Origin: Ixodes scapularis
Lineage: Eukaryota; Arthropoda; Arachnida; Ixodida; Ixodidae
Length of the DNA stretch: 64,000 bases
Assembly: GCF_016920785.2 (NCBI RefSeq)
Contig: NW_024609836.1
Coordinates: forward strand, 62,475,930 to 62,539,929
Direction: 5' to 3'
The stretch's first letter is position 1, and the number at the start of each line of letters is the position of its first letter. Below the pieces are notes generated by a model. It saw only the letters and a program-made list of their open reading frames with translations, was not told the DNA's origin and did not search any database. A program made the translations under genes and the position numbers. Below, piece by piece: positions 33,621 through 43,808 of the stretch.

Positions 33621-34422
33621 CAGTGTCACCTCTGCTTTAGACCGGCTGCAACGATTAAATAAATTAATCGATTCTACGTTATCTATGCAATTGTTTATCG
33701 GTCTTTGTTTAAGAATGTGTCGCAATCGTGAAGGTCTTAATCGAATAAAGTTAGTAATTAACGAACACACCCATGCGTTGTTTAGTAGTCGATTAAGTTT
33801 GGTAGTGCGGAGGATTACACCTTTTATTAGGGACTGCCAGGTAGTGATATCAGCGAGGTACATACGTCGAAAGCCACATTCAGTTTATTTCGTTTCTCTG
33901 GGTGCTTTTTTTTTTTTTTTTTTTTTGGTGTAGCCAAACGCCACTTGAAGCTCGCCTTGCGAATTCATGTTATTGCTTATAGCTTGTGGGGATTCCTGTG
34001 GTCTCCCTTCCCCGATGGCTGTAATAACGGCCGCGGGTCGGAACACTCGGCCTCCTTCGCCGTGAGCTCCGACCTGTTCGTGAGGCGGAGGGTCCCCTGT
34101 TTTGGGGGGGCCCTCCTCTCACTCTCTCCCGGGGGGACCCCTTTCCGTCCCCCCGCTCGGATGCGAATCACTGCAGACAGGCGAGGAGGCTCTCGCCTCT
34201 TGTTTTCCCGCTTTCGGGAAAGGGACTCGTCCGGGTGACCGCGAAAGAGATAGGACGTGTATCGGTGACTTCTCGGATGCTTCCTCGGTCTTGGCACTTC
34301 GGAACCCCGCGTCTGGCAGGTAAGGACCTTTTCTTACCTTGTCGGCGCGGGGGGCAATTTGGATGGGGACATAATAGTTCATTTTAAGAGTGTTCTAATA
34401 CATGCTCTTGGACTATGTCCTT
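33621..34422. other. anonymous DNA; GC-rich block with a strong 5' splice site
   Basis: T tract at about 33908-33926. From 34010 to 34345 the DNA is GC-rich and ends in CTGGCAG/GTAAGG (34314-34326), a near-consensus splice donor. GGGACTCGTCCGGG near 34222 loosely resembles a tRNA-Pro-type primer-binding site. No LTR or ORF supports a retroelement; a non-coding exon is possible. Confidence 0.3.
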
Positions 34423-34430
34423 ACTCTGGT

Positions 34431-35226
34431 CAGGGCCTGATTAATGTACGGGCTAAGGGGGCTGCAGCCCAGGGCCCCCGACTCTCTAGAGGCCCCCATA
34501 CAGCTCGTAAAAAAACAAAAAAATCTAAAAATATTTAGGAAAGCGATGTTGCTTTGCCGCAGCATTCGAGAAGAGGAATATACAAAGATAATGGCGATGT
34601 CAGCGAGGCCAAACGCGCACTTCGCCTGGCACACTCCTACCCCTGTACAAAGCCGGCCCTTTGGGTGGGTGACCGGCCCCTTAGGGTGCTTGTCCTCTTT
34701 ATTTTGAATGCGGCTTCGAGCAAATGAGGATAACACGGGAGGGGCACCACGATCTGGGGTTTTTCGCTCCTCTTTTTTTGTCAGGAAGGGAAATGTCATA
34801 AACACCCCCCCCCCCCCCCCCCCCCTTTCACTTTACTCGGGCTCGTGTCTCGTGCACGCAAATACATGTTTTTGAACAGCGCCTTTGGAAGTGCGGCCTT
34901 CGACGCTGCTGGGGAAGGCAACAAAGTTCCTGGCCGCCTCCGCAGTGGTCTTGCCGGAGTGCTCCCTAGTTGAAACCAGACGGGAATGGTAATTTTTTTT
35001 TTTTTTTTGTATTTTGAGGCTATTTTGGAGCGTTAGTTTTAGGAACAATGGTGGCCCTCTTGGCAAGTGCACGATTGTTTACGCCGAAGTATGCACACAT
35101 GGTTCCACTTCGCGAGATGCTGAGTCCGGACATCATTATCATCATCATCGTCGCCATCATCATCATCATTATGGCCCCCGATAGCGTCCTTAGCCCAGGG
35201 CCCCGAAATGCCTTAATCCGGCTCTG
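34431..35226. mobile_element. hAT-like MITE with perfect 8-bp TSD
   Basis: Left CAGGGCCTGATTAATGTACG and right TTAATCCGGCTCTG are imperfect inverted ends; the inner pair is CCCAGGGCCCC on both sides. ACTCTGGT is duplicated perfectly (34423-34430 and 35227-35234). An ATC/ATG microsatellite lies at about 35133-35172. A C tract is at about 34805-34826. No transposase. Confidence 0.92.
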
Positions 35227-35551
35227 ACTCTGGTACGTGTGTCTTCCGCTATATTCGAGAGAGTGAGACAAGGTAGACGATCAATGGCACCGACGGAGGT
35301 AATTCATCGAACCGACCCGCGGTAATGTAGCCTTAAAGGGCAGCTCCGCCGTCAATTTGAGCGTTTTTATCGAAACATATTTTCGGAAAGGGTACTAAAA
35401 ATTTAGCCTATAGCAGCGGTTAAATCATTAAAAAAACTGTTTACATAATTTATAATCGTTAAAATACGCTGAAACCGAAACCGAAACTAACTTGCCACTC
35501 GACTGGTCCGCCATTTTGATGTGACGTCACATATGGTATAAACACACGCAC

Positions 35552-35803
35552 GTGTGCAGTTTGAGCCTGGCCAGCCTGGCAGCAGGTTACTGTTTTGTGT
35601 TCGTGCCGCGGATGAAAATGGACTCATCAAGCTCGTCTGAATCGAGCAACGATGAGGATATGCGGCTAGATTTTGAGGACGATGACGATAACCCGTTTTC
35701 ATACGATCCGCCGGCATCGCCTCCGAGGGAAGCGCCAGCGGCGGCTGCATTCGGGATCTGCCGCTATGTGGACCCAGATGCCGCTTCCGAAGCGGAATGG
35801 TAA
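35552..35803 (+). CDS. acidic Ser/Asp-rich ORF inside the TTAA element, possible first exon
   Basis: 83 codons. The better start may be the internal Met at about codon 21 (MKMDSSSSSESSNDED). It is very acidic, then Pro/Ala-rich, and ends DAASEAEW. The stop overlaps GAATGGTAAGG, which resembles a 5' splice site, so the frame could continue in a spliced product. Acidic Ser-rich N termini occur in piggyBac-type transposases, but no catalytic domain is seen before the element's end, so this is at most a remnant. Not assigned to a family. Confidence 0.3.
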   Translation: MCSLSLASLAAGYCFVFVPRMKMDSSSSSESSNDEDMRLDFEDDDDNPFSYDPPASPPREAPAAAAFGICRYVDPDAASEAEW

Positions 35804-35895
35804 GGCAGTTGTTGTTGCTAGCACGCCAAGAAAAACTGATCGACGTTATGCCTTTTAATTGGAGGCACTTTTTGTTATATCTTGGGGTCTGACAA

Positions 35896-36293
35896 TAGAC
35901 GGTTTTAGTAGACCGTGTTTTCAAGCGACGCTTCCGTAGCGCGAGATCGCGCCGCCACTTCCAAGCATGCTCTAGCGCGCGCCCGGAGGGGTAGCGGGCC
36001 TCTGATAACTATACTTCGTTTCAGCTTCGGTCCGAGCGCGGCCAATGTTATGAGCCGAAGGACCAATCAAACATCCCAAAAGGCGCAGCGCTATGGCGTG
36101 CTCTCAGCACTTTATAGGATTAGCCGGCGGATGAGCACGCACAGAGAGACGGCGAATACCGGCTGGTCCTATCAACTGCAGAGAGCACGCCATGACGTTG
36201 TGCTTCTTTCGCTGCTTGAGTGGCCCTTCGGCTCATGACATCGGCCGCACTCGTACCTTAGCTGAAACGAAGTATATCTACTAAAACTCCCTA
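35896..36293. mobile_element. foldback MITE nested in the TTAA element
   Basis: TAGACGGTTTTAGTAGA at the left and TCTACTAAAACTCCCTA at the right. An inner inverted pair, ATACTTCGTTTCAGC (about 36009) with GCTGAAACGAAGTAT (about 36261), and further pairs around GGCGTGCTCTC / GAGAGCACGCC. Confidence 0.7.
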
Positions 36294-36771
36294 TGGACAG
36301 AAGGCACGATCGCGGGGACGGAAGATCGTTAGGGCCTCGTAACCTCAATTTCCATTCTCGCGCTGTAAAAGCGTCGTTTGAGACATCATTCGCGCATGTA
36401 GCTTCGGCTTCGTGAACGTGCATTTCATCAGCGCGCTCGCGTGTGCTGTATAAACCGATAAAATAAGCAAAAACCAGACAGTCCTAGCACCAACAAGCTC
36501 CAAAGCAAGCACCCTGACCAACATGTGACGTCACGGCAATGTCAGTGCCATCATGGCAGCCTCCTTGTGCCGCTCTTCCTCAGTGTTGCCAGTAGGGCGG
36601 CAGCAAGTGATTTGGGTGTGGACGTGTAAATTTCAAAATTCATTTTCTTCTAAGAAAATTAATATTTTTCCGAGATATTTCGTACACATGCTCAGGAAGG
36701 GGATCCAAATACATGGTGAAAATTTTATAGAAATCGGTGGCTATAAAAATTACGGCGGAGATGCCCTTTAA

Positions 36772-37521
36772 ACGTCGTCTATATTGCCACGGAGGTGTGG
36801 GGTTTGACGTCTCCTTTGAGATCGCCGCCGCTGTTGAGACAACCCTTTGGTTACTCTATCGGTACCTGTGTTGGTAGCTAGCAAATCCCACATAAAATTA
36901 GCTTTACACGGCTCGTTGTCGATTTTCTTAAGTGTTCTTGGGCGTACGTAGATCATACCTGGTGCCGTAGTGGTCACTTCTACTGTGTGTAGTGGTCACT
37001 TCTACTGTGTGTAGTGGGCACAATGGAAGCAACACGCTCACTGTGGAATATCAGATGGATTTGACATGAACGATTGTCTGCGTCACTTCCGCATGATGTT
37101 ACAGCGAATGGCAATCGACAATCAACAGCTTGCACTGCTGTCGATTGTGGGTGGTCTCTTAACTGGTTGGTTTCTCGCTGCCAATAACCACCATCTTTTA
37201 TGCTTCACTGCCTCTGTGGGGGCGTGCGGTCATTCGGTTAACCCCTTTGTGCACGTACACTTTTGTAGACATTTTTACTCTTTGCAGGAGGAATGTAATA
37301 GGCGGGACAACATGAGCTGTTCCAAAAGGTGACTGGATGCGCAGCAATTGTTCAAATGCCAGGAGTTGCTTGCACTTCATTATGACAGGAGCGATGCACG
37401 GCTTCAACGTGACGTCACCACTTTGCGCTGGTGCCCATTCTTGTTCTGGCCAAGAACAAATTTGGCGGCCCATGAGGTATGCTCCCAAAGGTACGGATAG
37501 AACCAGGCGGACGTATATAGA
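36772..37521. other. anonymous DNA with a short tandem duplication
   Basis: GTGGTCACTTCTACTGTGTG is repeated in tandem at about 36971-37018. No gene recognised. Confidence 0.5.
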
Positions 37522-38135
37522 TATCTGATCAGCGAAAAACATTATGACCACTTACCTAATACCGTGTTTATGCACCTTTGGCACACAAAACACTTGCAAG
37601 GATCGTCTGCTGCTGAGTCAAATCTCGAACAAAGTACGATGAGCTGCGTGCTCGTTAACACTTGTACCTTGACCTACATTGTATGTAGCTGTCAGTTGAG
37701 CCGCAGGTAGCTTACTATTCTGCTTCACCATGAGGGAAAGTCTTCGACGCTTACATTTGGTGATGGGGCGTGGACGTCCACGCCTCGGCGTCTACTTGCG
37801 GTTTCACCGTCGTTCTTCTACTTTGGCAGACACTAACGACGGCAACTCGAGAACATCCAACGAGCCTTGCAGTTTCCGAGATACTTCTTCTGAGCCGTCG
37901 GGCCATCACAATTTTCTCTTGGTCAAAGACGCTTAAATCAGCAGCATAACCCAATACATGCAAACGTAGTCGACCAATTATTCCCTCTACATCCCCAGAA
38001 GCTGTTAAATACCATCCGCATCAGCATGAGGTAAATAACGCGAACGGCGAATCAGCTATAGACGCGCTCATACATATAGTCTAGGGCTGGTCACTCAGTC
38101 TAGGGCTGGTCGTAATGTTTTGGCTGAACAGTGTA
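37522..38135 (-). mobile_element. Tc1/mariner element remnant
   Basis: The left end TATCTGATCAGCG...ACATTATGACCAC and the right end TGGTCGTAATGTTTTGGCTG, then AACAGTGTA, are inverted. TA occurs at both ends. Between them is a decayed Tc1-type transposase N terminus on the minus strand. At 614 bp it lacks the catalytic DDE domain. Confidence 0.82.
37680..37963 (-). pseudogene. Tc1-type transposase, N-terminal HTH region only
   Basis: Minus-strand frame from 37963 contains FDQEKIVMARRLRRSISETA and RLVGCSRVAVVSV, the first helix-turn-helix of Tc1-like transposases, which binds the TIR. The frame stops at 37751. In the next frame GRPRITKCKRRRLSLMVKQN continues with the GRPR AT-hook-like linker and start of the second helix-turn-helix. 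So there is at least one frameshift, and the DDE/D domain has been deleted. Non-functional. Confidence 0.8.
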
Positions 38136-38386
38136 TAGACCCTTTCTTCAAGGGCGCCGCCATCTTGAATTGTCGTCACTTGCAGTATGGGCGAAAACAT
38201 GGTTTAGCCGTCGCCACGCCAATAGAATGCATTTAGGAGAAAAGCGTAACCGTCACCCATTCTCGTTTTCTCTCCCCTCTATTTTTTTACTATTTTCAGG
38301 TTGAAACGTTTTAATATTTTTTCGTCGCCCATACCGGATATGCCTACTTGGCGGTCGGGGGCGAGAGTAAGCGGAAAAGGTCTATA
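38134..38386 (+). mobile_element. TATAGACC-family MITE, abutting the Tc1 remnant
   Basis: TATAGACCCTTTCTTCAAGG at the left and GAAAAGGTCTATA at the right are inverted. It shares its first TA with the last TA of the Tc1 remnant, as expected when one TA-targeting element inserts at the edge of another. Confidence 0.88.
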
Positions 38387-39294
38387 GAGAGAAACACAAG
38401 GAAACGCTGCCTTCTCTGTACCTATACGCGTTTAGCCAAGCATGACCCAAATAACTCAGCTCCAACCCGTCCCGAAGGTAGGCGGTCAGTATCAAGGCCA
38501 CAACAGTGACACAGCTGACGTGACGTCAATGCAAAAAATCTTTCGTCATCTTTCACTCCCTCACACATTTTATGTCAGTCTCAAAAGAGGAGCCGTTATC
38601 ACGTGCGCAAAAACATGCCAAATTAATAATTAAGGGGAAAAAACATGTTGAGAATTTTCTAGCACTGACGAACTCCGTGAGCTGGGGTAATGCATGTGAA
38701 CAAAAAAAATAAATAAACGGTTACATTGGCAACACGATGTTCAGATGTCACTACCGTAGGAAAAGGAAATATCATTACGTTTTTATAAAGTAATGTGAAC
38801 ACGTACTTTCTTATTGACTGCGTTCATTTGAGAGATGCCTTTATGCCTTCCTTACCGAAAACTCTGAGCTCTCGGTCATTCCGACCCTGCAACAAACAAC
38901 TATGAACGGAAACTGAACGGCCTACCAGCGCACGAAACACCTTCGCACATGCTCTTGCGTCTCTTTTTTTCTTCTTTTTTTTTTCCGTGCACGCTAAGGT
39001 AATGATTTTTTTTTTTTTAAATCATGTGCGCCGTAAGAAAGGGACAAAAGGAGAATGACACTACACGAAGCGCTCATTTCAACTGAAAATTTACTGAAAA
39101 TAAAGTAAGAAAATGTATGGGCCCTATAACGTTGCTAACGAAAAAATTCAAATTCCTTATCGAATAGGTCAACTAGAGAAACAGCGGATAAAACGCGGAC
39201 TACGAAGAACAAACAAGCATGACAATGTCGACAATGTTCAGTGTTCTCGCGATAATTTCCTTCTTAACGTCAGAAGAATTTTAGAGCGCAGCTT
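38387..39294. other. anonymous DNA
   Basis: A/T homopolymers near 38975 and 39007. No gene or repeat partner recognised. Confidence 0.45.
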
Positions 39295-39681
39295 TTAAGC
39301 GCCGTTTACACGTGGGACATATCCAACCGAGTACGACCGAGAGAGACCAGACCGGTTTTTAAGCCTCTCGCGACGTCTTAAGGCCCGTTCACACTATTGC
39401 AACCGAGTACGACCGAGAGAGACCAGACCGGATTTAAGCCTCTTGCGACCTCTTAGAACCGGATGCGCTACAGCGGAGCTGGTCCTAAGAGGTCGCAAGA
39501 GGCTTAAAAACCGGTCTGGTCTCTCTCGGTCGTACTCGGTTGCAAGAGTGTGAACGAACCTTTAGAACCGGATGCGCTGCAGCGGAGCAGGTCCTGACTC
39601 CTAAGACGTCCCAAGAGGATTAAAAACCGGTCTGGTCTCTCTCAGTCGTACTCGGTCGCATGTATGTGAACGGCGCTTTAA
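39295..39681. mobile_element. TTAA-type MITE A (outer)
   Basis: TTAAGCGCCGTTTACAC at the left and GTGAACGGCGCTTTAA at the right. Arms include CCGAGTACGACCGAGAGAGA in inverted copies. Interrupted at 39378-39565 by another copy of the family. Confidence 0.85.
39378..39565. mobile_element. TTAA-type MITE B nested in A
   Basis: TTAAGGCCCGTTCACACTAT ... AGAGTGTGAACGAACCTTTAG. It is inserted at the TTAG of the host's GTCTTAGAACCGGATGCGCT; the same sequence is uninterrupted in B itself (CTCTTAGAACCGGATGCGCT), so a copy inserted into its own family. Confidence 0.82.
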
Positions 39682-40075
39682 GGCCCGTTCACACTCTTGC
39701 GACCGAGTACGACTGAGAGAGACGAGATCTCTTACAACTTCATAAATGTTTTTAGAATGAGGGAATACACTGACATTGTGGCGCCATCTATGCGGTGACC
39801 CTGGAACTGCATTTCACAAGAGCGAAGGTTTTGCGGGATTTTCGAGGTCAAATGTGCGTAATACCCATAGAAAGGCTCGTTTATAACATTGTCAAAAGTT
39901 TTTTGAGCCAAGAAAGAAAGGATAATGCTCGAGAAATAAAAAAAAATATGCCGGACCGCCGAGTTTACACTGCTTCCCAATAGATGGCGCCAGTGTGTTT
40001 TCTGGTTTAACAAGTTTTAAGGAACCCAGGTTTAAGAGGTCGCAAGAAGTCGCAAGAGTGTGAACGGGCCTTTAG
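39678..40075. mobile_element. TTAA-type MITE C
   Basis: TTAAGGCCCGTTCACACTCT at the left and AGAGTGTGAACGGGCCTTTA at the right. It shares the TTAA at 39678-39681 with A. Its interior (GTGGCGCCATCTATGCGG ... CCAATAGATGGCGCCA) is itself inverted. Confidence 0.85.
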
Positions 40076-40119
40076 GCGCCCGTTTCCTCGTTGAACGGCG
40101 TCGCTGTCGGTGTTACCGT

Positions 40120-40323
40120 CCCGCTAAATTTAGCGGGAAATTGAATTGGTGTTGAGGTCACGTGACGTAATTTTTCCCGCTAAATCTAGCGGAGAAACTG
40201 AATTTGTTCATGGGTGACGTAACACGAAGTCATGCGACGTCATTTTCCCCGCTAAATTTAGCGGGGAAACTGAATTGGTGTTGCGGTCACGTTGCGTCAA
40301 TTTTTCAGCTAAATTTAGCGGGG
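40120..40323. repeat. array of four GCTAAATTTAGC palindromes
   Basis: CCCGCTAAATTTAGCGGG at 40120-40137, a variant at 40176-40192, CCCCGCTAAATTTAGCGGGG at 40247-40266 and AGCTAAATTTAGCGGGG at 40307-40323. Spacers of about 40-55 bp contain related GGTCACGTGACGT and GTGACGT words. Repeated unit is thus palindrome plus spacer. Confidence 0.85.
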
Positions 40324-40645
40324 AAACTGTGGAAGGAGGAGAGGCTATGGAGGAGGGAAGGGTACCGAGGAGGCGGGGGGCAATACCTTCCCCTGTTCCT
40401 AATCAAGAGCTGCGCCATAATTACGCATTAAAGAGATTTGTAAACGTCTTTCATTTGTATGTTTTGTTTTTGTATTTTTCTCATGGAGCATGGGCACCTA
40501 TCACATGTTGCTTTATAGGATGGTTTTTCTTGTAGTTTATTTTTTTACAGATGGCGTGTCTTTTTTTTTTTACGGTGCACATTGTTTCAAGAATCACGTA
40601 ACTGGCCCATCTCTCCATTTTGTGGCAATGAGCGCGTAGTTAATA
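40324..40645. other. anonymous DNA
   Basis: A GGA-rich block (40330-40385) resembles 7845-7875. Then AT-rich DNA up to the next TSD. Confidence 0.45.
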
Positions 40646-40653
40646 CTCTTTAC

Positions 40654-41034
40654 CAGGGTGTAAGATAGACAGGTGGGGAAACGAGAGCCAAATGAGCGAC
40701 CGGATTGTGTCCCCCTCGGGTTTCTCTTTTTTTGTGGCGCCATCTATGTGGAGCACAGCGAACTCTCACTGCGAGTAGGCGACCGGTGGCGACCAACTAA
40801 ACTGACGGAGACGATTTCTCGTGGATTTTCAATGAAGGTCTGTCGTGCTCTCGGTTTATATTGCGCACTCTCCCATAAAGTTCCATGCAAATCCGATTCC
40901 AATTTTTTTCCTCTCGACGCAGCGCCAGCTGTCGCAAATCGGGGGTACCCGCAAGCAGTCGAGTACAGAATCCGGTCACGGCGCTGCGGTAGGCTTCTAT
41001 GGGCCGTGTCCCCACCTGTCTATCTTACACCCTG
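40654..41034 (-). mobile_element. 381-bp non-autonomous element with the same TIRs as the LINE-carrying unit
   Basis: Ends CAGGGTGTAAGATAG... (30-bp TIR, one mismatch between arms) with a perfect 8-bp duplication CTCTTTAC (40646-40653 and 41035-41042). The left ~67 bp matches 53924-53990 and the right ~300 bp matches 62289-62588. Between them are about 16 bp (TTCTCTTTTTTTGTGG) where the large unit has its ORFs. So this is either an internal-deletion derivative or a MITE that predates the ORFs. It cannot encode its own mobility protein. Confidence 0.93.
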
Positions 41035-41042
41035 CTCTTTAC

Positions 41043-41615
41043 CGTAGTGTGCGTGATGCTTGGTGCTGGCTGGTCTGGTAGTGTCTATGGCAGTATTTGA
41101 GGCCTGGCTGGCTGGCCTGCACCCGACTGGCTCTAACCGGAAGTAGAGCGATATTGAAATCTTTGGAGCTAAAGATCGCTTGATCCCTATATCCATCTCC
41201 CCCCCCCCCCCCCTCTCTCTCTCTCACTCTGTCTTCCGCTATATAGGTCTGCAAAGTGCAACGAACCAGGTGGGCTGGTGTTACCGTTTCCTCGCTCTAG
41301 TTTTGTTAACGCTGCCCGCGTGCAGTATTCTCATCACGTATACTCTATATATCGACGCCATGACAGAGTGCAATGCACCCTCGCACACGCCTCCATCTTT
41401 GATACCTTTTTTGTTTTTCTTTATTTTCACCGCTGATATTGACATCTTTACGGCTCCCATAAAGGTTTGTGATGCCGTATTTTCTTTATTGTTTTGTTCT
41501 TGTCTTTATTTGTTATGATTTTATATACAGGGAAGCCGACAGCAGATTCCACAGCATGCAAGCCGCGTCGTCTTTGCACCGAACTATCCTACGATGCAAA
41601 CCAGCTTCCTCGACC
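41043..41615. other. anonymous DNA upstream of the tRNA gene
   Basis: C tract and CT microsatellite at about 41200-41226. No exon recognised. Confidence 0.45.
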
Positions 41616-41688
41616 GGGCTTGTGGCGCAACGGATAACGCGTCTGACTACGGATCAGAAGATTCCAGGTTCGAATCCTGGCAAGCTCG
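41616..41688 (+). tRNA. tRNA-Arg(ACG)
   Basis: 73 nt cloverleaf. Acceptor GGGCTTG pairs with CAAGCTC (one G-U), discriminator G. D-stem GCG/CGC; anticodon stem TCTGA/TCAGA with loop CTACGGA, anticodon ACG, which decodes CGU/C/A as inosine. Variable loop AGATT; T-stem CCAGG/CCTGG with loop TTCGAAT. The A box (TGGCGCAACGG) and B box (GGTTCGAATCC) are intact and a T5 terminator follows, so it is very likely a working gene and not a SINE head. CCA is not encoded, as usual in eukaryotes. Confidence 0.96.
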
Positions 41689-41694
41689 TACTCC

Positions 41695-41699
41695 TTTTT
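41695..41699 (+). terminator. pol III terminator of tRNA-Arg
   Basis: T5 run seven bases after the mature 3' end, the standard RNA polymerase III stop signal. Confidence 0.85.
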
Positions 41700-42032
41700 G
41701 CATTGGCGCTGGCCCCGTTAAACTACCTTTTGATGGCCGTGTTCAGAGACGTTGTGTGTCGTCCCTAATTTTTATGTGTCTGTCTTTCCCTTCCCAGTCT
41801 CAGGTCGTGTCAACTTTTCGGCGCTCCCTGAGCGCTTACTTTTTGTTTTACAATTTTTTTTTTTTAATTTTTATTTTTCCCTGCGAGCATAGTTACTTGT
41901 TATCCTCACATATATCCCATTAAACTATTAAGAGTTCTGGACGCTTTTGGTGACCTCGTTTTTTTCAGGCATGACCTTACTTAGTTACTCTGCACTGTAT
42001 AAAACTAGTAATCGCCTGACAATGGGCGATAT

Positions 42033-42065
<33 letters not shown>

Positions 42066-43170
42066 GTGTATGTGTTACCACAGCAAAACCTCATGGCTGT
42101 ACTGGGGCACATAACAAATAAAAATATATACCGGTTATCATAAAACTAAGCAGTGCTCTAAAAACAAAAATATTGTCTCCGTATTGGTTTCTGTCATACC
42201 ACCCCTTTAGGTGCCCATACCGTTTGTGATAATAACGGGCTTCATATTTATTTATAAATATTTATTTTGTTAGTGACGATAAATAAAGTTCTTGAATTGC
42301 ATGTTTTTTGTTGTTGTCTTTTAGGGATGCGGTAAAACAGAGCATGTTCAACATTTCTAAAATTGAATTTCTGCTTCAATTCTGCAAAGAGCACTTTTCT
42401 AATTGACATGTGAGAGTTTCGTCTTTCCTAACTAAACCTTATTAAACAGATAGCTATCTAAACTATATTCAGCTTTCTCAATGCCCTCCCTGGCCATAAC
42501 GACCGCTATGGCGTCAATATTTTTTGGTGCTATGCGTCGTTCTTGGATAAAATATTTAAGCTCCACACTGTCAAACATTTTGTATACTCTGCACGAACAC
42601 ACATACGCACGCACGCACCCTAACAAACAAAAGTGTGCTCGTTTGACACTGCACAGTGTTCATTCATGTGTTTCGAAAGGAGGTCTTGGTGCCATTTATG
42701 GTTTCTGACGAAACGCTCTTAGAATCGGAGGCAGCGAAAAAGACCTTGTTCTCACTACGCATAATGCATAAGATACCAGGTATATCGCAGTGCAAAATCT
42801 GTACAAACAAAGCAGCCAAGCTCATATTTGTCGCGCGAATATTTGAACATTTAAACAGAGTAAAATCACGTACGGCGATTTGGCCAGTACAGGACGACCG
42901 TCGACTCGTGGGGTTCTCAAACGTGACTGCACAATCGCGAGCAGGAACGCTGGTCATCCATAGTGTTCAAGAGACTACTCCAGAAAGAAAGTATTCAGTT
43001 CGGTTACCTGATTACTTGAGATGAAGAGTAATTGACCTCCATTTGAAGAAGTGTGCCACCGTTAGTTTTCCAGTTAACTCAGATTTTCAAAATGGCGTAA
43101 CTTTGTGTCGGTTTTGAAATAAGGCATTTCGCACTGTCCATCTTTGGATTACAATCGTCGGATTAAAAAC
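41700..43170. other. anonymous DNA with a long T tract
   Basis: T tract at 42032-42063. A minus-strand 65-codon frame (42432-42626) ending ...SLDSYLFNKV, preceded on that strand by a pyrimidine-rich stretch and CAG, could be a terminal exon, but nothing confirms it. Confidence 0.35.
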
Positions 43171-43349
43171 TACTGTCAAAACCGGCTATATCGAAGTCAA
43201 CGGGAATCGAAAATCACTTCGCTATATCCGCTACATCGTTATAACCGACTTCGGTTATCGAAGTGCAAAAGGGAATGGGAAATCGGGATCGTCTTGTTGT
43301 AGCCGCTATTTCGTTATAACGAACTTCATTATAACTGGTCTCGACAGTA
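43171..43349. mobile_element. pogo/Tigger-like MITE
   Basis: TACTGTCAAAACCGGCTATA at the left, TATAACTGGTCTCGACAGTA at the right. Interior contains TTCGTTATAACGAACTTC. TA at both ends. The CTGTC...ATAACGAA style is typical of pogo/Tigger MITEs. Confidence 0.78.
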
Positions 43350-43800
43350 CTGTTCTTCTAACTCCACCACTTTTGGTAAACCGTCCCCTTTCGTAGGCTT
43401 GGTTTGATGACTCCGTGGTATAGCAAGGTTGTGGAAACAAAGGGCGTTATTAAAAAAGGGGAAGGAAATAGTAACTGTTACAAGTAAATTTACTACCTTC
43501 TAAAGTAGTCAGGTTACTCTTGCGAATATTACCTCTTAAAGGTAATGCAATGACTTCAAAGTTACTTCACAAAGTAAACGATTGCAAGTGATTCTAATAT
43601 TTTGAATGATTACCGTAGAAGTATGCATTCATATCGAAACGGGCAGGGGTCTCTTAAACAAAGAAGTCGAGGCTAATCATCTATTTTTAAACTCTGCTCT
43701 TTTGGTGTCCTGCTGCACAACCAAGTGGGCTCGCCGCCGCCTCTCTGTGTGAGCCTTCCATCGGTTCTAAATAAATGCGGCTTCTCTTACGGACGACGTC
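43350..43800. other. anonymous DNA
   Basis: CATATCGAAACGGGCAGGGGT at about 43630 matches a short part of the SINE at 16519-16819. Otherwise nothing recognised. Confidence 0.4.
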
Positions 43801-43808
43801 AAATATTA

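Larger units (their letters stand above)
35333..36771 (+). mobile_element. TTAA-flanked DNA transposon (piggyBac/Kolobok-type target site)
   Basis: TTAAAGGGCAGCTCCGCCGT at 35333 and ACGGCGGAGATGCCCTTTAA ending at 36771 are inverted repeats with one mismatch over 20 bases, and TTAA is at both ends. TTAA targets are typical of piggyBac and Kolobok superfamilies; which one is not decided. A second MITE sits inside at 35896-36293. Contains a short acidic ORF (next entry). Confidence 0.85.

Noticed and set aside
34217..34236. tRNA-Pro primer-binding site of a retroelement
   Set aside because: Only about 13 of 18 positions fit, and there is no LTR end just upstream and no gag/pol downstream.
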